Positions 22,818-34,257 of a stretch of 64,000 nt of DNA are shown one piece after another. The number at the start of each line of letters is the position of its first letter. Within the stretch, counting starts at the first letter, position 1. The stretch is from Flaccisagitta enflata (Eukaryota > Chaetognatha > Sagittoidea > Aphragmophora), in assembly GCA_965153355.1 (NCBI GenBank), contig OZ231126.1:86056001-86120000 (forward strand), written 5' to 3'. A program made the position numbers and the translations under genes. Below the pieces are notes generated by a model, which saw only the letters and a program-made list of their open reading frames with translations, had not been told where the DNA came from and made no database searches.

Positions 22818-23608
22818 ATGTTGTCTCCTAAGCTGGTTTTTCTCGGTGACTATAAAGTAGCAGCGATACGTAGTATGTTTGTTTGTTTGTCTGTTTGTTT
22901 AAAACCTCATATTTCTGGAACCAGAATTCAGAATTTTATGAAACTTTACCAGTGTTATTGTTATGTCAATGGAAGCTTGTGTACTAATTTTTAGAACAAG
23001 GCTGGATACATGGCAATCCAGTCGCGGACGGTTTTTTTTTGTGGAAAGATTTTCCACAAATTTTTTTGTGGAATTATTTTCCACAAATTTTTTTGTGGAA
23101 AGATTTTCCACAAATTTTTTTGTGGAAAGATTTTCCACAGAATGTTGTCTCCTAAGCTGGTTTTTCTCGGTGACTATAAAGTAGCAGCGATACGTAGTAT
23201 GTTTGTTTGTTTGTCTGTTTGTTTAAAACCTCATATTTCTGGAACCAGAATTCAGAATTTTATGAAACTTTACCAGTGTTATTGTTATGTCAATGGAAGC
23301 TTGTGTACTAATTTTTAGAACAAGGCTGGATACATGGCAATCCAGTCGCGGACGGTTGTTTCAATAGCTTAATTTACAAGAAAAGCATACTTCTAGTTAA
23401 CCCAGTGAGATGAAATTTTTAATGAAGCTCTGCAAAACCATCAGCTTCATGTAAAATTTCATTCCCTGGGGCAATGAATGTTTAAAACCTCATATTTCTG
23501 GAACCAGAATTCAGAATTTCATGAAACTTTACCAGTGTTTTTCTTATGTCAATGCAAGCTTGTGTACTAATTTTTAGAACAAGGCCGGATACACGGCAAT
23601 CCAGTCGC
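22818..23608 (+). repeat. Triplicated type-D/B module fragment interleaved with palindromic satellite
   Basis: The ~215-bp stretch from 'gaatgttgtctcctaagctg' to 'ccagtcgcggacggtt' occurs at 22818-23033 and 23140-23357 with palindromic units (23035-23140) between; a shorter third copy starts at 23478. The two long copies are practically identical, so the satellite and transposon fragment were amplified together, recently. Confidence 0.9.
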
Positions 23609-26101
23609 GGACGGTTGGGCAGGAGCAGTAATGCGAAAACCATTCGGAATTCAAAAATATGACGGACGGATGGACGGACAGACGGACCTACCTACCGACA
23701 CGGCAAGGTGTAGAGTCGCGTGTCCGCAACTAAAAATTCATTATTTTTACTACCCTTTGCCTATTATTTTTGCTTTTTTAAAAAGTTTCTAGTCATCTAG
23801 AAACCAAGATATTTTTGTTAGAATCTGTTACTAAATAACCGACTTCCAATTCTTGATTTTTTCACACTTTTGGAAATGAATGTTTTTATTCTTTTGCTTG
23901 CCATTTCCAAACAGATAAAGCGACAAGAACCAGATTGAATTCATTCTGGAGATTATTTGTCAAAGTTTAATTTCTTTTTTTTTAAAAGTTTCTAGCATAG
24001 ATAGGGAGATATCTTTAGTTGAAGTTGTCGGTATACTTATTTCCAAGGTGGTACATGGATCTCACGATTCTAAAACAGGACAAATGTATATCTTATTGAA
24101 AGTGGGTGCCAGGGGATTGCTACTTAACACCTCTCACATAATTAAACGAATTGGGAAAATTGTCAAAGTTGATAGAAATAATGCATTCACTAGGCTAAAA
24201 TTTGACACAGAGGGAGTTAAAATATAGTATTTTCGCAATCCGGGGCAAATTTGTGTACCTGGGAAAGTGCGTGGCTCTCAGAATGTGTTATGCCAAAAAT
24301 CCAGTAAAAGATTTTGACTGATTTTGACAAGCAAATTTTTGATGATGAGAAAACATAATCCTCCTTAAAATTTACCATGAAAATGTCACAAAAAACATTA
24401 ATTCTCAGGTTCTTGTACCACTAACAGACAATAATGAGTCAACAGTACCAAAATACAGTCATTGACAGATGCAAAAAGTATCAAAACCCCTTGTCAATTA
24501 TAATGGTTTTAGCGGCAAATTTGGAGCTTGACTAAACCTAAAATTTGCGTGATATTATTCGATGAAGCTATTTACAGGTATTGGTTGAAAGAATTTGAAG
24601 TTTGTTTGTAGAACCCTCATGGAAATAACATGTTTTCATATCATTGACCTGGACTCCTGTTTTAGACTTGAAATACGCAATTATGGACAAGCTCTGATCC
24701 CAGTTCGCCTAATTTTGTGAGAGGTGTTAATGATAATCTTGGGGTTGGTTATATGTTACTGTAACAAGTTGCGACTTGCCAAATACTGAACTGGGTTGTA
24801 CTGTATACCATCGTTTCGAGCGCGTTTTCAATTCCCATTTTGATAATGAATGAATTTTGTAGTTATGCCGAATGAATATTTATTATTGATGTCGATTTTG
24901 AATACGAATTATTGAATTATCAATATTCTGTTGATATGTAGCTTATTTGATATTGATTGATGATCCGAATTATTGAAATTATTCGCACCCTATGTACTTC
25001 CCTTACATTCACTGCTTCTCGTCCCTTCGTAATGTCGTGCGCGCAATATCCCCAATTAATTCTAGTCAGGCTTTTCGTGAGGGGCAGTGTCGTGTCATTT
25101 TGCTTTACCTCGTGACGTCAAGAATAATACAAGAGCTCATAGTACACGCCGCTCATTTGTGCTCCTTTGTAGCGTTAGCGCGAGCGAATTCATTCTGTCT
25201 GTAAACCAGTTACAGGGTTTTTCTTGAAGCGGGGTGAATTGGGTGTACCTTTGTTATGGTCATGAAACTCATGATGCATGCATGATTGACATTTGTACTA
25301 CTAATATTAGTACTAACTCCAACCATTCCCTGCCCTGCTGTCGTCATTTTACTGGATTTTATGCAGACCCGGAGCGCATAGAATCCCCGATCTTGTGATG
25401 ATTTCACTTGGGATATTTTTCAAGATTTCTAGATATGTGATACTACTGAAATATGAATCCACTGTTTTTCATTTGTGCCATTCATGTATGAAAATGCCTC
25501 TTAACTTTGATTGCTTAGATCTTCATAACGATCGCTGCTATAATTTAGGCAACCCGATCCCTCAGGTTACTCAGAAGTTAGTTAAATGTGAAGCGTGAAC
25601 AGTCCTTGGTAGACAAAGTGGGCGCGAGTGTCACTCGTTGCTTTAAGATAGAATTGAAATTCTTAAAAAGATTTGAACAGAAATGAGCCCACCGACAATC
25701 CGACCTCTCTGGTCGATCACAGGTACACTGATCAATGATCATTTTGGTTGCTGGTCTGATCCTATTGTCCTAAATTGTGAGTTATTTGAGGCGTCCTTGC
25801 ATTTCTATGAGAGGTTGTGTTTGTTGGTCTGTCGGTCTGTCACGCAATCCTTTAAATAGCAAAATCCTAGGCTCTTTTATTTAAAAAGCAGTATTGATTT
25901 ACTGTTTTCACTCATTCTATTATTCAGTTGTTCATTCATTCAGTTATTCATTCAATCATTAATTCATTTATCCATCCATCCATTCACTCATTCACGGAAA
26001 AACGTTCATTCACGAACACATTCCACGAACTTTTATTTTATAAGACAACCAGATTGGCTGGATCTGCTCTGTTGGATCAGTGAACGTCATTTTCTATGTC
26101 A
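23478..26101 (+). repeat. Segmental duplication copy N
   Basis: Matches ~880-3480 of copy L and the reverse complement of R, with small indels (for example an extra 'gggtgaattg' near 25235) and more substitutions than L differs from R. It lacks the TMCC exons. Its right end coincides with the MITE at 26109. The type-B element at 23578-23736 lies inside it. Confidence 0.9.
23578..23736 (-). mobile_element. HINE/DINE-like element, type B (copy N)
   Basis: Same element as 962-1121, with AAGGCCGGATACACGGCAA in place of AAGGCTGGATACATGGCAA and a longer (GGAC)n tract. Confidence 0.6.
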
Positions 26102-26108
26102 ATCTGTA

Positions 26109-26440
26109 GCACCCACCCCCCCCCTACAGCCTCAACCGCGAAATGAAGAAAGACATGGAAGGTAGGGAATAGAAGTTTATATCAATACAATTAAGCCTCA
26201 TCAGAGTGATTTTGGAATTTCATTCCCAATAAAGAATTATAGCAAAAAAACTAGCAAAAAATTGCATTTTTAGCATTATCCAAAAAATGTTAATTTTAGT
26301 TAGTTTTTAAGCTGTAATTTTTTACTGGGATTGACATTCCAAAATCGCTCTGATAAGGCTAATTGTATTGATGTAAGCTTCCATTCCCTATTTTATATGC
26401 CTTTCTTCATTCAGCAAATGTGACTGTAGGGGGGGGGTGC
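26109..26440 (+). mobile_element. MITE with ~137-bp inverted repeats and TA flanks
   Basis: Starts GCACCCACCCCCCCC and ends with the inverted counterpart GGGGGGGGTGC; TA dinucleotides flank both ends (26107-26108 and 26441-26442). The two arms pair over about 137 bases (for example 'atcagagtgattttggaat' against 'attccaaaatcgctctgat'), leaving an AT-rich centre. There is no ORF. Size and TA target suggest a Tc1/mariner-type non-autonomous element; that is an inference. Confidence 0.7.
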
Positions 26441-26527
26441 TACGTTATGCTTCGTTTCTAATTTGTGTACTCATGACCTCAAATCTGCCCCAAGAACCTC
26501 TTTTCAGCCCTCAGGCACTCAATCAAC

Positions 26528-26815
26528 CAGGACGGACAGACGGACGGACGTCTTTGAAGTCCCCCTGTGTCCTACAGGACATCGGCCCTTTGGGGCCGCT
26601 GCCCTGCTCTCTTTCCACTTCTTCACTTGATCACTCCAAGCAGGGCATCGGGTACCGCTGACCATGTGCGATCCTTGGATGACTAGTTATCTTTCTTTAT
26701 CTTTCCCTTTTTTGGGCAGCGGCCCCGAAGGAGAGGAAGTCTTGTAGAACACAGGGGGAGTCACGTCCGTCCGTCAGTCGTCCGCCACGTCCGTCCGTCA
26801 CGTCCCCCCCAGCCC
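26528..26815 (+). mobile_element. Type-C GC-rich module, copy 1
   Basis: (GGAC)n, then TGTCCTACAGGACATCGGCC, GGGGCCGCTGCCC, the core GGGCATCGGGTACCGCTGAC, then TTGGGCAGCGGCCCC and (GTCC)n. The left and right halves are largely inverted, and each half contains small hairpins. Related copies are at 29848, 30484, 31690 and 36385. Confidence 0.6.
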
Positions 26816-27230
26816 CACCCTCAGGGCTTTGTCTCCTTTGGGGCCAAATCCCAGCCTAGCCGTGGCCCAAATCCAGCTCCGCCCGGCCAAATCCAGGCAA
26901 ATGCGACCCGTCCAGGCAAAATGGCCTAAGACCAGGTAAATGGGCCAAATCTGCTGAAAACCTGAATTCTGTGAGTTCTATTGTCTTGGCCATAAACTTA
27001 GATTCTAGCTCCCAAAACCCACATCCAAGCCTTAGAGACCCAGATCCTGACCTTTGGGACCCAGATTCTCACCTCAAAGACCTAGGTGCTGGCCTTAAAA
27101 ACCTAAATCCTAACCTCAGAGACCCAAATCCTGGCCTCAGAAACTGAAATCCTTGCCTCTGAGACCAAGAAATTGGTCTCTGAGACCCAGATTTTGGACT
27201 CAGAGACCCAGATCCTGGCCTGCTCCTCCC
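26816..27230 (+). repeat. Degenerate ~25-bp tandem repeat (GACCCAGATCCTGGCCT)
   Basis: Variants of 'agacccagatcctggcctc' with heavy decay from 27000 to 27215; 26816-26950 has related CCAAATCCAG strings. Similar degenerate repeats (CCCCAAATCAGGCCTCTCAG) follow type-C copies at 30116-30483 and 31195-31690. Confidence 0.7.
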
Positions 27231-27627
27231 TCAACTTAACCTACAAACTATACAATACCAAGCAACTCGACTGGAATCCTGAAACACGTTTTTCTCTGCG
27301 CTCCGTAAAAAAATTAAGAAAACGGCAAAAAACTTGAACTGATTTTCTCCAAATTTCACATGCATACGTAATAAATTCTGCTCTACAACATATCTCAATC
27401 TCCACGTTCAACTCTCCCATCTTCATTGTCTTTCTGCCCTAAAACTGTTTTCTCCCTCAATCAAATCTGAATCTTTTTTTTTCTCGCCATTTCTTAACCA
27501 AAACAATCAAATTAAATCGAAATTCCTTTCCACGGTTGACCGGGTTTCATTCTTTCACACGAACTTTAATTTGGCACTTTGGGACAAAATCGTTTTTGCC
27601 AGCCCTTAAGAAATCAAGATAAAGAAA
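27231..27627. other. No gene; possible 5' untranslated region of the LINE
   Basis: Nothing coding is visible. It precedes the ORF1 start and may belong to the LINE. Confidence 0.3.
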
Positions 27628-28654
27628 ATGCCTCCAAAAGGGAAAGGAAAACAAAAAATTGATGTTGAAACAACCCCAGCTGAAGAGAACAGTATTGAGA
27701 ATCTGAGAAAGGAATTGACTCAGGTGAAAAAGATTCAGGAAGAGACAAATTCTGTTTTTGCTGATATGCGTAAGGAAATTTCATCTGTTGGTGGGAAGGT
27801 GAACAACTTGATGGAATGTATCGGTGAGGAAGTTAACAGCATGGTGTCCAAGGCTGTTACCAAGGCAGTTCTTGACAATGGAGGAATAGCAGCTGAAGCA
27901 ATGAAGAAGCATTGGGCCTCTCACCTTTTAGAAATTGCAAAGGAGCAGGTAGAAATGAACGAGGGGCAAAACTTGTTGAAGCAAGAAATAAAAAGTCTAG
28001 AAGCTCAACTGGCAGCATCTAGAAATTGTTCGGAAGATCAGGATAAAAGAATCATGAATGTTGAACAGTTGTGGCAGGAAGAAAAGCAAAAGCACGATCA
28101 ATCATCAAAGGATGATTTTGAGAATTTGAAAGATCTTGTTGCAAAATTAGAGACAGAAATGGATGAATTAAGAAAAAATTCTGCCGTGTCACCACAAATC
28201 CTCTCATCTGCTCCAAATGAATTCCATCTAAGGGAACGAAAAAAGAACAACTTGATTATCTTTGGCCTAGGGGAAAGCAATGAAGCCCTTAATGAAGAAG
28301 TTGTTGATGACCTTTTCATGATCTTGGAACTGTTACCACAAGTGATGAATATCAATGCTTCAGAGTTGGCAAGTACAACAGTCAAAATTACCGACCACTT
28401 GTCATCACACTGCCAAATGCCATTATCAAAAGTGATATCTTAGCCAAAGCAAAAATGCTTAAAGGCAACGAAAAATGAAAGGAGTGAGCATCACCCATGA
28501 TTTGACTAAAATGCAGTGTGCTGAAGAGAAAACAAATGAGCTTCTTCTCCGACAAGACGTCAAAAGAATGAAGGCCTATCACCAGAGAGAAAACTTAAAA
28601 ATTTGGAAAGTTGTTGGTGGACGTGGATCGAGCTGCGGCTTTCGGCATCTTTAA
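27628..28654 (+). pseudogene. Decayed non-LTR retrotransposon ORF1 (coiled coil + RRM-like)
   Basis: Opens MPPKGKGKQK after an A-rich leader. Residues ~20-195 form a heptad-rich coiled coil. From ~205 the pattern RERKKNNLIIFGLGES is typical of the RRM-like domain in LINE ORF1 RNA chaperones. The original frame stops at 28443, but the homologous reading continues in another frame (NYRPLVITLPNAIIKSD) from about 28390. It shifts again near 28474 into VSITHDLTKMQCAEEKT and ends at 28654. There are therefore at least two frameshifts and no intact product. No endonuclease or reverse transcriptase follows; the downstream DNA is (CAA)n-like. The clade is uncertain (CR1/jockey-like). Confidence 0.7.
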
Positions 28655-28674
28655 TCTGTTAAGTGGCCCTTATT

Positions 28675-29540
28675 CTTCAACAACAACAACAATAACAGAA
28701 ATGACAATGACATTTTTTTTCGACAAATCAACATTTTCAACAATGAAATCATCACTAATGGAAAAGACAATGACACAACAATGGAAAAAGCCATCTTATA
28801 GTGCATGTGTAAAAAAAGCAAACAACAAAAACAACAATTACAACACCAATCCAAAGAATCATCCCTCAGTGCAGTGCTGGCAGCATGAACATTTCTACCA
28901 AACTTCCTACAAGGCATTTTTACCTAGAAACCATCGGGCAATTCAACATTAACGGCCTGTTTCTTTCAGGCCGTTGCCGGTATGTTTCTATCCTTCACTG
29001 TTTCTATAGGGATGAACCAAACGCCGATAGACAAGTTTCTGCTGGGGTTTGTCTGCCGCTGTCTTCTTTCTTTTACAGATGGATTCAATTGCGATTGAGC
29101 TGGGCAGTGCTGAAGACATCAGGAACAGCAACAGCCACAACAAGGACATCAACAACAACCACAACAGCAGCAACAACAACCAACATCAACAACAGCAATA
29201 GCAATAACTGTAACAACCACAACCAGTACAGCATCGACAATAACAACAACAACAGCATCAGCAATGACAGAGTGTCAACGACTGCGTCAGCCGATGGCGG
29301 CAGCTGCGGCGACAGCTGCGGCGACAGCTGCGGCGACAGCTGCGGCGACTGCTGCGGCGACAGCTGCGGCGACAGCTATGGGGACCGCTTTGGCGGTAAT
29401 TCTGAAAATGAAACATATGGAAGCAACAGCGACACCAAAAACACCGATGATATTGGAACTTTATCAATAATAGCAATGACAATATTGCTGTAACAAAATA
29501 AGCCATTATCAACATATCAACAAACAACAACAACAACCTT
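28675..29540 (+). repeat. CAA/ACA-rich low-complexity DNA with a 12-bp repeat
   Basis: AACAACAACAATA-type sequence throughout, with GCGGCGACAGCT tandem units at 29298-29385. The Ser/Thr/Asn- and Cys/Gly/Asp-rich ORFs spanning it are composition artefacts. 29540-29845 holds a short (TATTA)n tract and nothing else. Confidence 0.8.
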
Positions 29541-29847
29541 ATAACAACAATATCATATTATTGGAATTGTTTTGGGACTATTAGGATCTAAAAACAATCT
29601 AAAATCTATCAACTTGTGAATACGTGAAGAAATCAAACACTATCTTACGTTTAAGGTTTTTGTACTAATAGCAACCATTTGTTTGGACTCTTTGGGGTCT
29701 GTGTTGGTTGCTATATCTTATATTATATTATATTATATTATTATACGGGCAAGGGTACCATTGTCCATATACTGCGTTTTGTCATTTCTCCATGGTATTC
29801 AATGAAAATTTGAATTAAAGGGCATTCTGGACAGAAGGAAAGCAGAC

Positions 29848-30115
29848 AGGATGGACGGACGGATGGACGGACGGACAGATTCCCCCTGTGTTCTACAGGA
29901 CTTCGTCCCCTTCAGGGCCGCTGCCCTGCTCCCTCTCAACCTTAATCACTTCCTACTCAAGCAGGGCACGGGTACCGCTGACCACTTACTGCCTTTGGGC
30001 TGCTATTTCTTCCTTTCTTCCCCTTTTTGGGCAGCGGCCCCGGAGGGGCCGATGACCTATGATTCCACATAGGGCAATTTTCTCCGGTTTCCGTCCGTCC
30101 GTCCGTCCGTCCCCC
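29848..30115 (+). mobile_element. Type-C GC-rich module, copy 2
   Basis: (GGAC)n with GGAT variants, CTGTGTTCTACAGGACTTCG, AGGGCCGCTGCCC, core GGCACGGGTACCGCTGACCA, TTGGGCAGCGGCCCCGGAGG, GACCTATGATTCCACATAGG, then (GTCC)n ending in CCCCCC. Confidence 0.6.
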
Positions 30116-30483
30116 CCTCCCCCAAGCCTCAAATAAAGCCTCTCAGACCCCAAATCAGGCCTTTTCAACTCCAAATCAGACCTTTCTGACCCCAAATCAG
30201 GCTTCTCAGACCTCAAATCAGGCCTCCCAGAACCCAAATCAGACCTCCCAGACCCCAGATCAAGCTTCTCAGACCCCAAATTAGGCCTCTCAGATCCAAA
30301 TCAGGCCCCAGACCCCATGTCAGGCTTTTCAGACCCCAAATTAGACCCCTCAGACCCAAATAAGGCCTTTCAGATCCCAAATCTAGCCTCTCAGACCCCA
30401 AACCTCGCCTCTTACACCCTAAATCAGACCTTTCAGAGCCAAAATCAGGCCTCTCAGCCCTCCAAACCAGCCTCTCAAACCGG
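30116..30483 (+). repeat. Degenerate tandem repeat (CAGACCCCAAATCAGGCC)
   Basis: About 17 imperfect units of 20-24 bp directly after type-C copy 2 and before copy 3. ORFs such as a 97-residue Gly/Leu/Asp-rich frame are artefacts. Confidence 0.8.
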
Positions 30484-30715
30484 AGAAAATTGTCCTATGT
30501 GGAATCATAGGTCATCGGCCCCTCCGGGGCCGCTGCCCCTCTCACAATCTCATTCCCACATACACTAACTTAGGGGCATCGGGTACCGCTGACCATGTAA
30601 CGCTTTTGCGACTATTTCTTCCTTTCTTCCCCTTTTTGGGCAGCGGCCCCGGAGGGGTCGATGACCTATGGTTCCACACAGAGCAATTTTTTCCGATCTG
30701 ATGTCTGTGTCCCCC
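30484..30715 (+). mobile_element. Type-C GC-rich module, copy 3
   Basis: Begins in the opposite sense to copy 2's right end (GAGAAAATTGTCCTATGTGG, AATCATAGGTCATCGGCC), then CTCCGGGGCCGCTGCCCC, core GGGCATCGGGTACCGCTGAC, TTGGGCAGCGGCCCCGGAGG and a short GTCTGTGTCC end. The (GGAC)n tract is missing on the left. Confidence 0.6.
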
Positions 30716-30837
30716 CCCCCACTGTGCCTCCAATCAAAATCTGAGTGAAGAATCATATAACAGTGGGTTTCTCCGCATTTTTGTGTAGTGTTGGGGTGTG
30801 ATAATATGTAACTAGCCAAAATAAAAACATTCACCGA

Positions 30838-31197
30838 GCGCTTTTTGAGTAATCTTCAAAATGGAAAAAATTTAGACCCATTTTCAATTAAGATTCTACT
30901 GAGTTGTATTGACCAAGTTTTTGACTCCATATTGTTAATCTATGCAAAATTCCCTTTCACTTGATAGGTTGCACTCTATACTTTTGCAAAGAATTAAAAT
31001 TTTCATTTTTTGAGTCACCGTTACAAAAAAGTAACGGTGGCTCAAAAAATGAAAACTTTACTTTGAAATTAAACCATGTAGTGTGACCTATCAAATGAAA
31101 GGGAATTTTGCATAGATTAACAATATGAAGTCAAAAAATAGGTCAATTCAACTAAGTAGAATCTTCATTGAAAATGGGTCATTTTGAAGATTACCAA
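30838..31197 (+). mobile_element. Long fold-back element (arms ~165 bp)
   Basis: Arms pair from 'tttgagtaatcttcaaaatg' to 'cattttgaagattac', through 'ttgttaatctatgcaaaatt' against 'aattttgcatagattaaca'. The centre is CACCGTTACAAAAAAGTAACGGTG. It sits inside the CAGACCCCAAATCAGG repeat. The same central motif and arm (acctatcaaatgaa) occur in the fold-back at 58615-59300, so the two are one family. Confidence 0.75.
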
Positions 31198-31690
31198 ATC
31201 AGGCATCTCAGACCTTAAAGCAGGCCTCTCAGACCCTAAATCAGGCTTCTCAGACCTCTTATCAGGCCTCTTAGGCCCCAACTCAGGCCACCGGACCTCT
31301 TATCATGCCTCTCAGACCCTATATCAGGCCTATCAGACCCCAAATCAAGCCCCTTCGACCCCAAATCAGGCCTCTCAGACCTCTTATCAGGCCTCTTAGG
31401 CCCCAACTCAAGCCTCTGAACCTCTTTTCAGGCCTTTCAGACCCTAAATAAGGCCTCTCAGACCACAAATCTGGCCTCTCAAACTACAATCAGGCATCTG
31501 AGATCCCTAATCAGGCCTCTCATACCCCAAATCAGGCCTCTCAGACCTCTTTTCAGGCTTCTTAGGCCTTACCTCAAGCCTCCCAGACCTCTTATCAGGC
31601 CTCTCAGACCCTATATCAGGCCGCTCACACCCCAGATCAGACCTTATGGACCCCAGATTAGACCTCTCAGACCCAAGATCATGCCTCCCA
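31198..31690 (+). repeat. Degenerate tandem repeat (CAGACC-CAAATCAGGCC), second block
   Basis: Continuation of the 30116-30483 array, split by the fold-back; unit variants include 'cagacctcttatcaggcctc'. Confidence 0.8.
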
Positions 31691-31985
31691 AAACAAAATT
31701 GCCCTGTGTAGAATCATAGGTCAACGACCCCTCCAGGGCCGCTGCCCCATTACGTCATCATTACAATACTAAATGATATCAATGGGCATCGGAAACCGCT
31801 GACCATAATGACGCTTGAGCGGCCTGTTCTTTTTTTCTTCCTTCTTTTTTCCTTTTTTTTTCCCTTCCTTCTCGCTCTTCCTTCCTTCTCTTCCTGCTAG
31901 CTTCCTGCGAGCGCCGCTCGCGCGCTCGGCTACTTTGCCAAGCCCAGAATTGTCCTTGGCCACCCCTCTGTAAAGGGGTGGCACT
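31690..31985 (+). mobile_element. Type-C GC-rich module, copy 4 (diverged)
   Basis: AAATTGCCCTGTGTAGAATC, ATAGGTCAACGACCCCTCC, AGGGCCGCTGCCCC, core GGGCATCGGAAACCGCTGAC. The right half is replaced by pyrimidine-rich DNA. Confidence 0.5.
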
Positions 31986-32232
31986 GTCAAATTACAGGAG
32001 TATTATATAACGAACTTCAGCCAGATATTTCAGATCAACTTACAGTCATCTTACAACGAGAAATATTTTGGACCACCCTCGGGCCTTTCCTGCCCTTGAG
32101 ATGGTCGAAAGAAGAGTCAAACCGAAAAATCTTTTTTTTTTTCATTTCATTTTATTAGATTCTAAAGATAGAATGATGATCCTCGGGAAATGAACAACGA
32201 GAGGCAGACCGCAGAGAGAGAGAGAGAGAGAG

Positions 32233-32297
<65 letters not shown>

Positions 32298-33025
32298 ATT
32301 GCGAAAAAAACTATGCACCTCCTAACCGACAGTCTGTTATGAGCCGGCTTTCATTAACAGAAATACTGAGCAAGAAGCCATGCACAAGGCAACAACAGCA
32401 GTTGATGAAGATTTGGGCAGACCAGACACATCGTGAAACTGGACGCTTTCAGAAGTAACCAGGGCCAGGAGTCACGATATCGTCGCGGACAAATGGACGG
32501 TCGGACAAAGCCAATAACAATATTACATAACCGCGAGCCTGTTTTTGTCAGTCAGTTGGTCCTTTTTTTAGCTCAAATATTATAAGTTTTTGATCCAAAA
32601 CACTACACGGAACCCCAAATGTATCCAGCTTTATTTTACAGGATACATACCATTCTACTACTTCACTTGTTTAAAAATTGTCTCTGAAGAGCTTATGTGA
32701 AACTAGTCAGACAATCTCCATGTTAACAAATGCTTCAAAACTGTCGCCGATTTTATCCTCTTTTCATTACAAATTTACGCATCATTGAAAATTTGTTCTC
32801 ATTTTTCTAATACATACCATTTTGAAGTGAAAAAGTTTGGTCGAAAAAACAAAGGGAATGTCGTTGAGGGTTTTTATTGCTTAAATTTTGAAAACTTAAT
32901 GAAGAGCCAATCTAGTTCAGTTAGGTGAACGATGGGCCTCGCTAATGAATTTTCAAGAACGCAACCAAAGGCAAAAGTACCTCCGAGCATCGAGATCGAA
33001 AGACGAAAAGCGCGTGAGGTTGAAA
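31986..33025. other. No gene; (GA)n(GAAA)n at 32216-32297 and a HINE remnant near 32480
   Basis: Only simple repeats and a short 'gtcgcggacaaatggacgg' fragment reminiscent of type-B ends are recognisable. Confidence 0.5.
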
Positions 33026-33029
33026 AATG

Positions 33030-33440
33030 GTGGGAGAGAGAGAGAGAGAGAGAGAGAGAGGTTTGAGCGAAGATGGGAGGTGGGATAACTGGGATATATA
33101 TCAGGGGAGAAGCGGGATTTTGGGTTTTCAGGAAAAGGTGGGATACTACCGAAGGTATGGGATATCGGTGGAGATATGGGATATCGGTGGAGATATGGGA
33201 TATTGGCCTTATTGGGGAGGGGTTATTACGGGAGGGATGGGATACTGGGGGAAGGAGGGGATATTGGTGGAGGGATGGGATATTGGTGGAGGGATGGGAT
33301 ATCGGGGGAGGTATGGGAAGTGTGGGATAATGCGGAGGGATGAGATATTCAAGCGGAAGTGGGAGATTGGAGGAGGGATGGGATCGGATCATCGAGAAGC
33401 GGTGGGAAAAGGGGAGGAGGAGATATTTTAGACTAGGTTA
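33030..33440 (+). repeat. (GA)n followed by GGGATATTGGTGGAG tandem repeat
   Basis: (GA)n at 33036-33060, then ~15 imperfect units around 'gatgggatattggtggag'. Both strands give long but meaningless ORFs. Confidence 0.85.
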
Positions 33441-33721
33441 GATTTTTTTCGATTTAGGGGAAGGTGGGATATTGGGGAGATGTCGGGGTTGAGGTGAGAT
33501 TCAAGATGAACCGTCGCTGAGAGATAGATATCTAAAGGAGAGGTGTTTTATCAAAGGATAGCGAGAGGTCGCTTTTAGGGAGGGAGGCGCTTTGCAAGAG
33601 GGGGGGGGGACATTTGGAGCTGCTGATTGAGTCTCTGCACAATTTTGTTTTTCTTTCAGAATCCTCCGCCAGAGCGAATTAAATTCGAATAGCTTCGGGT
33701 CGTAATACATACAACCCAGCC

Positions 33722-33808
33722 AACCCTTAGCCCTAAATCAAACCTTGTCCCTAACCCTAACCCTAAAACTATCCCCAACCCTAACTTAAACCCACCCCTA
33801 ACCCTAAT
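33722..33808 (-). repeat. Interstitial telomere-like repeat (CCCTAA)n, degenerate
   Basis: Contains CCCTAACCCTAACCCTAA plus several one-base variants (CCCAACCCTAAC, CCCCTAACCCTAA). The G-rich strand is minus. This matches the metazoan TTAGGG telomere repeat. Confidence 0.75.
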
Positions 33809-33870
33809 TTAAAAAAGCTTCAAAATTACAGTCCCCGACTGCGGACTGTAATTTTTGAAGCTTTCTTGTT
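33809..33870. repeat. Palindrome AGCTTCAAAATTACAGTCC...
   Basis: AAAGCTTCAAAATTACAGTC pairs with GACTGTAATTTTTGAAGCTT around CCCGACTGCG. The left half plus CCCGACTG reappears alone at 34812-34845. Confidence 0.8.
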
Positions 33871-33909
33871 GCGTAAACGCAACTCGATGAGATACACAAC
33901 AAGACAGCA

Positions 33910-34255
33910 ATTTCAAGCAAAAAAAATTTTCAATATTGTTTTAATGATGACATAACTTGATAATGATAACAATAGTGGATGATGATGATAACAATGAATG
34001 ATAATAACAACAAAAATCTTTGAAAAAATATTCAAAAAATTTTCAAAAAAAAAATTTTCAAAAAAAAATTTCAAAAAAAATTTAAACAAAATTTTCAAAA
34101 AAAATTTTTCAAAATTTTTGAAAAGTTTCAAAAAAAAATTTCAAAAAAAATTTCAAACAAAAAATTTTTTTTGAAAAAATTTTCAAAAAAAAATTTCAAA
34201 AAAAATTTTCAAAAATTTTTAAAAAATATTTTCAAAAATTTTTTTTCAAAAAAAT
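33910..34255. repeat. A/T-only tandem DNA (TTTCAAAAAAAA)n
   Basis: Alternating A and T runs joined by TTTTC/GAAAA, so largely self-complementary. A second block lies at 34885-35035. No gene is seen. Confidence 0.8.
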
Positions 34256-34257
34256 TA

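Noticed and set aside
28885-29493. 202-residue ORF rich in Asn/Thr/Ser and Cys/Gly/Asp
   Set aside because: Composition follows directly from (CAA)n and GCGGCGACAGCT repeats; no domain, and no coding signal outside the repeats.
32874-33392. 172-residue Pro/Ser/Ile-rich minus-strand ORF
   Set aside because: Translation of the GGGATATTGGTGGAG tandem repeat.
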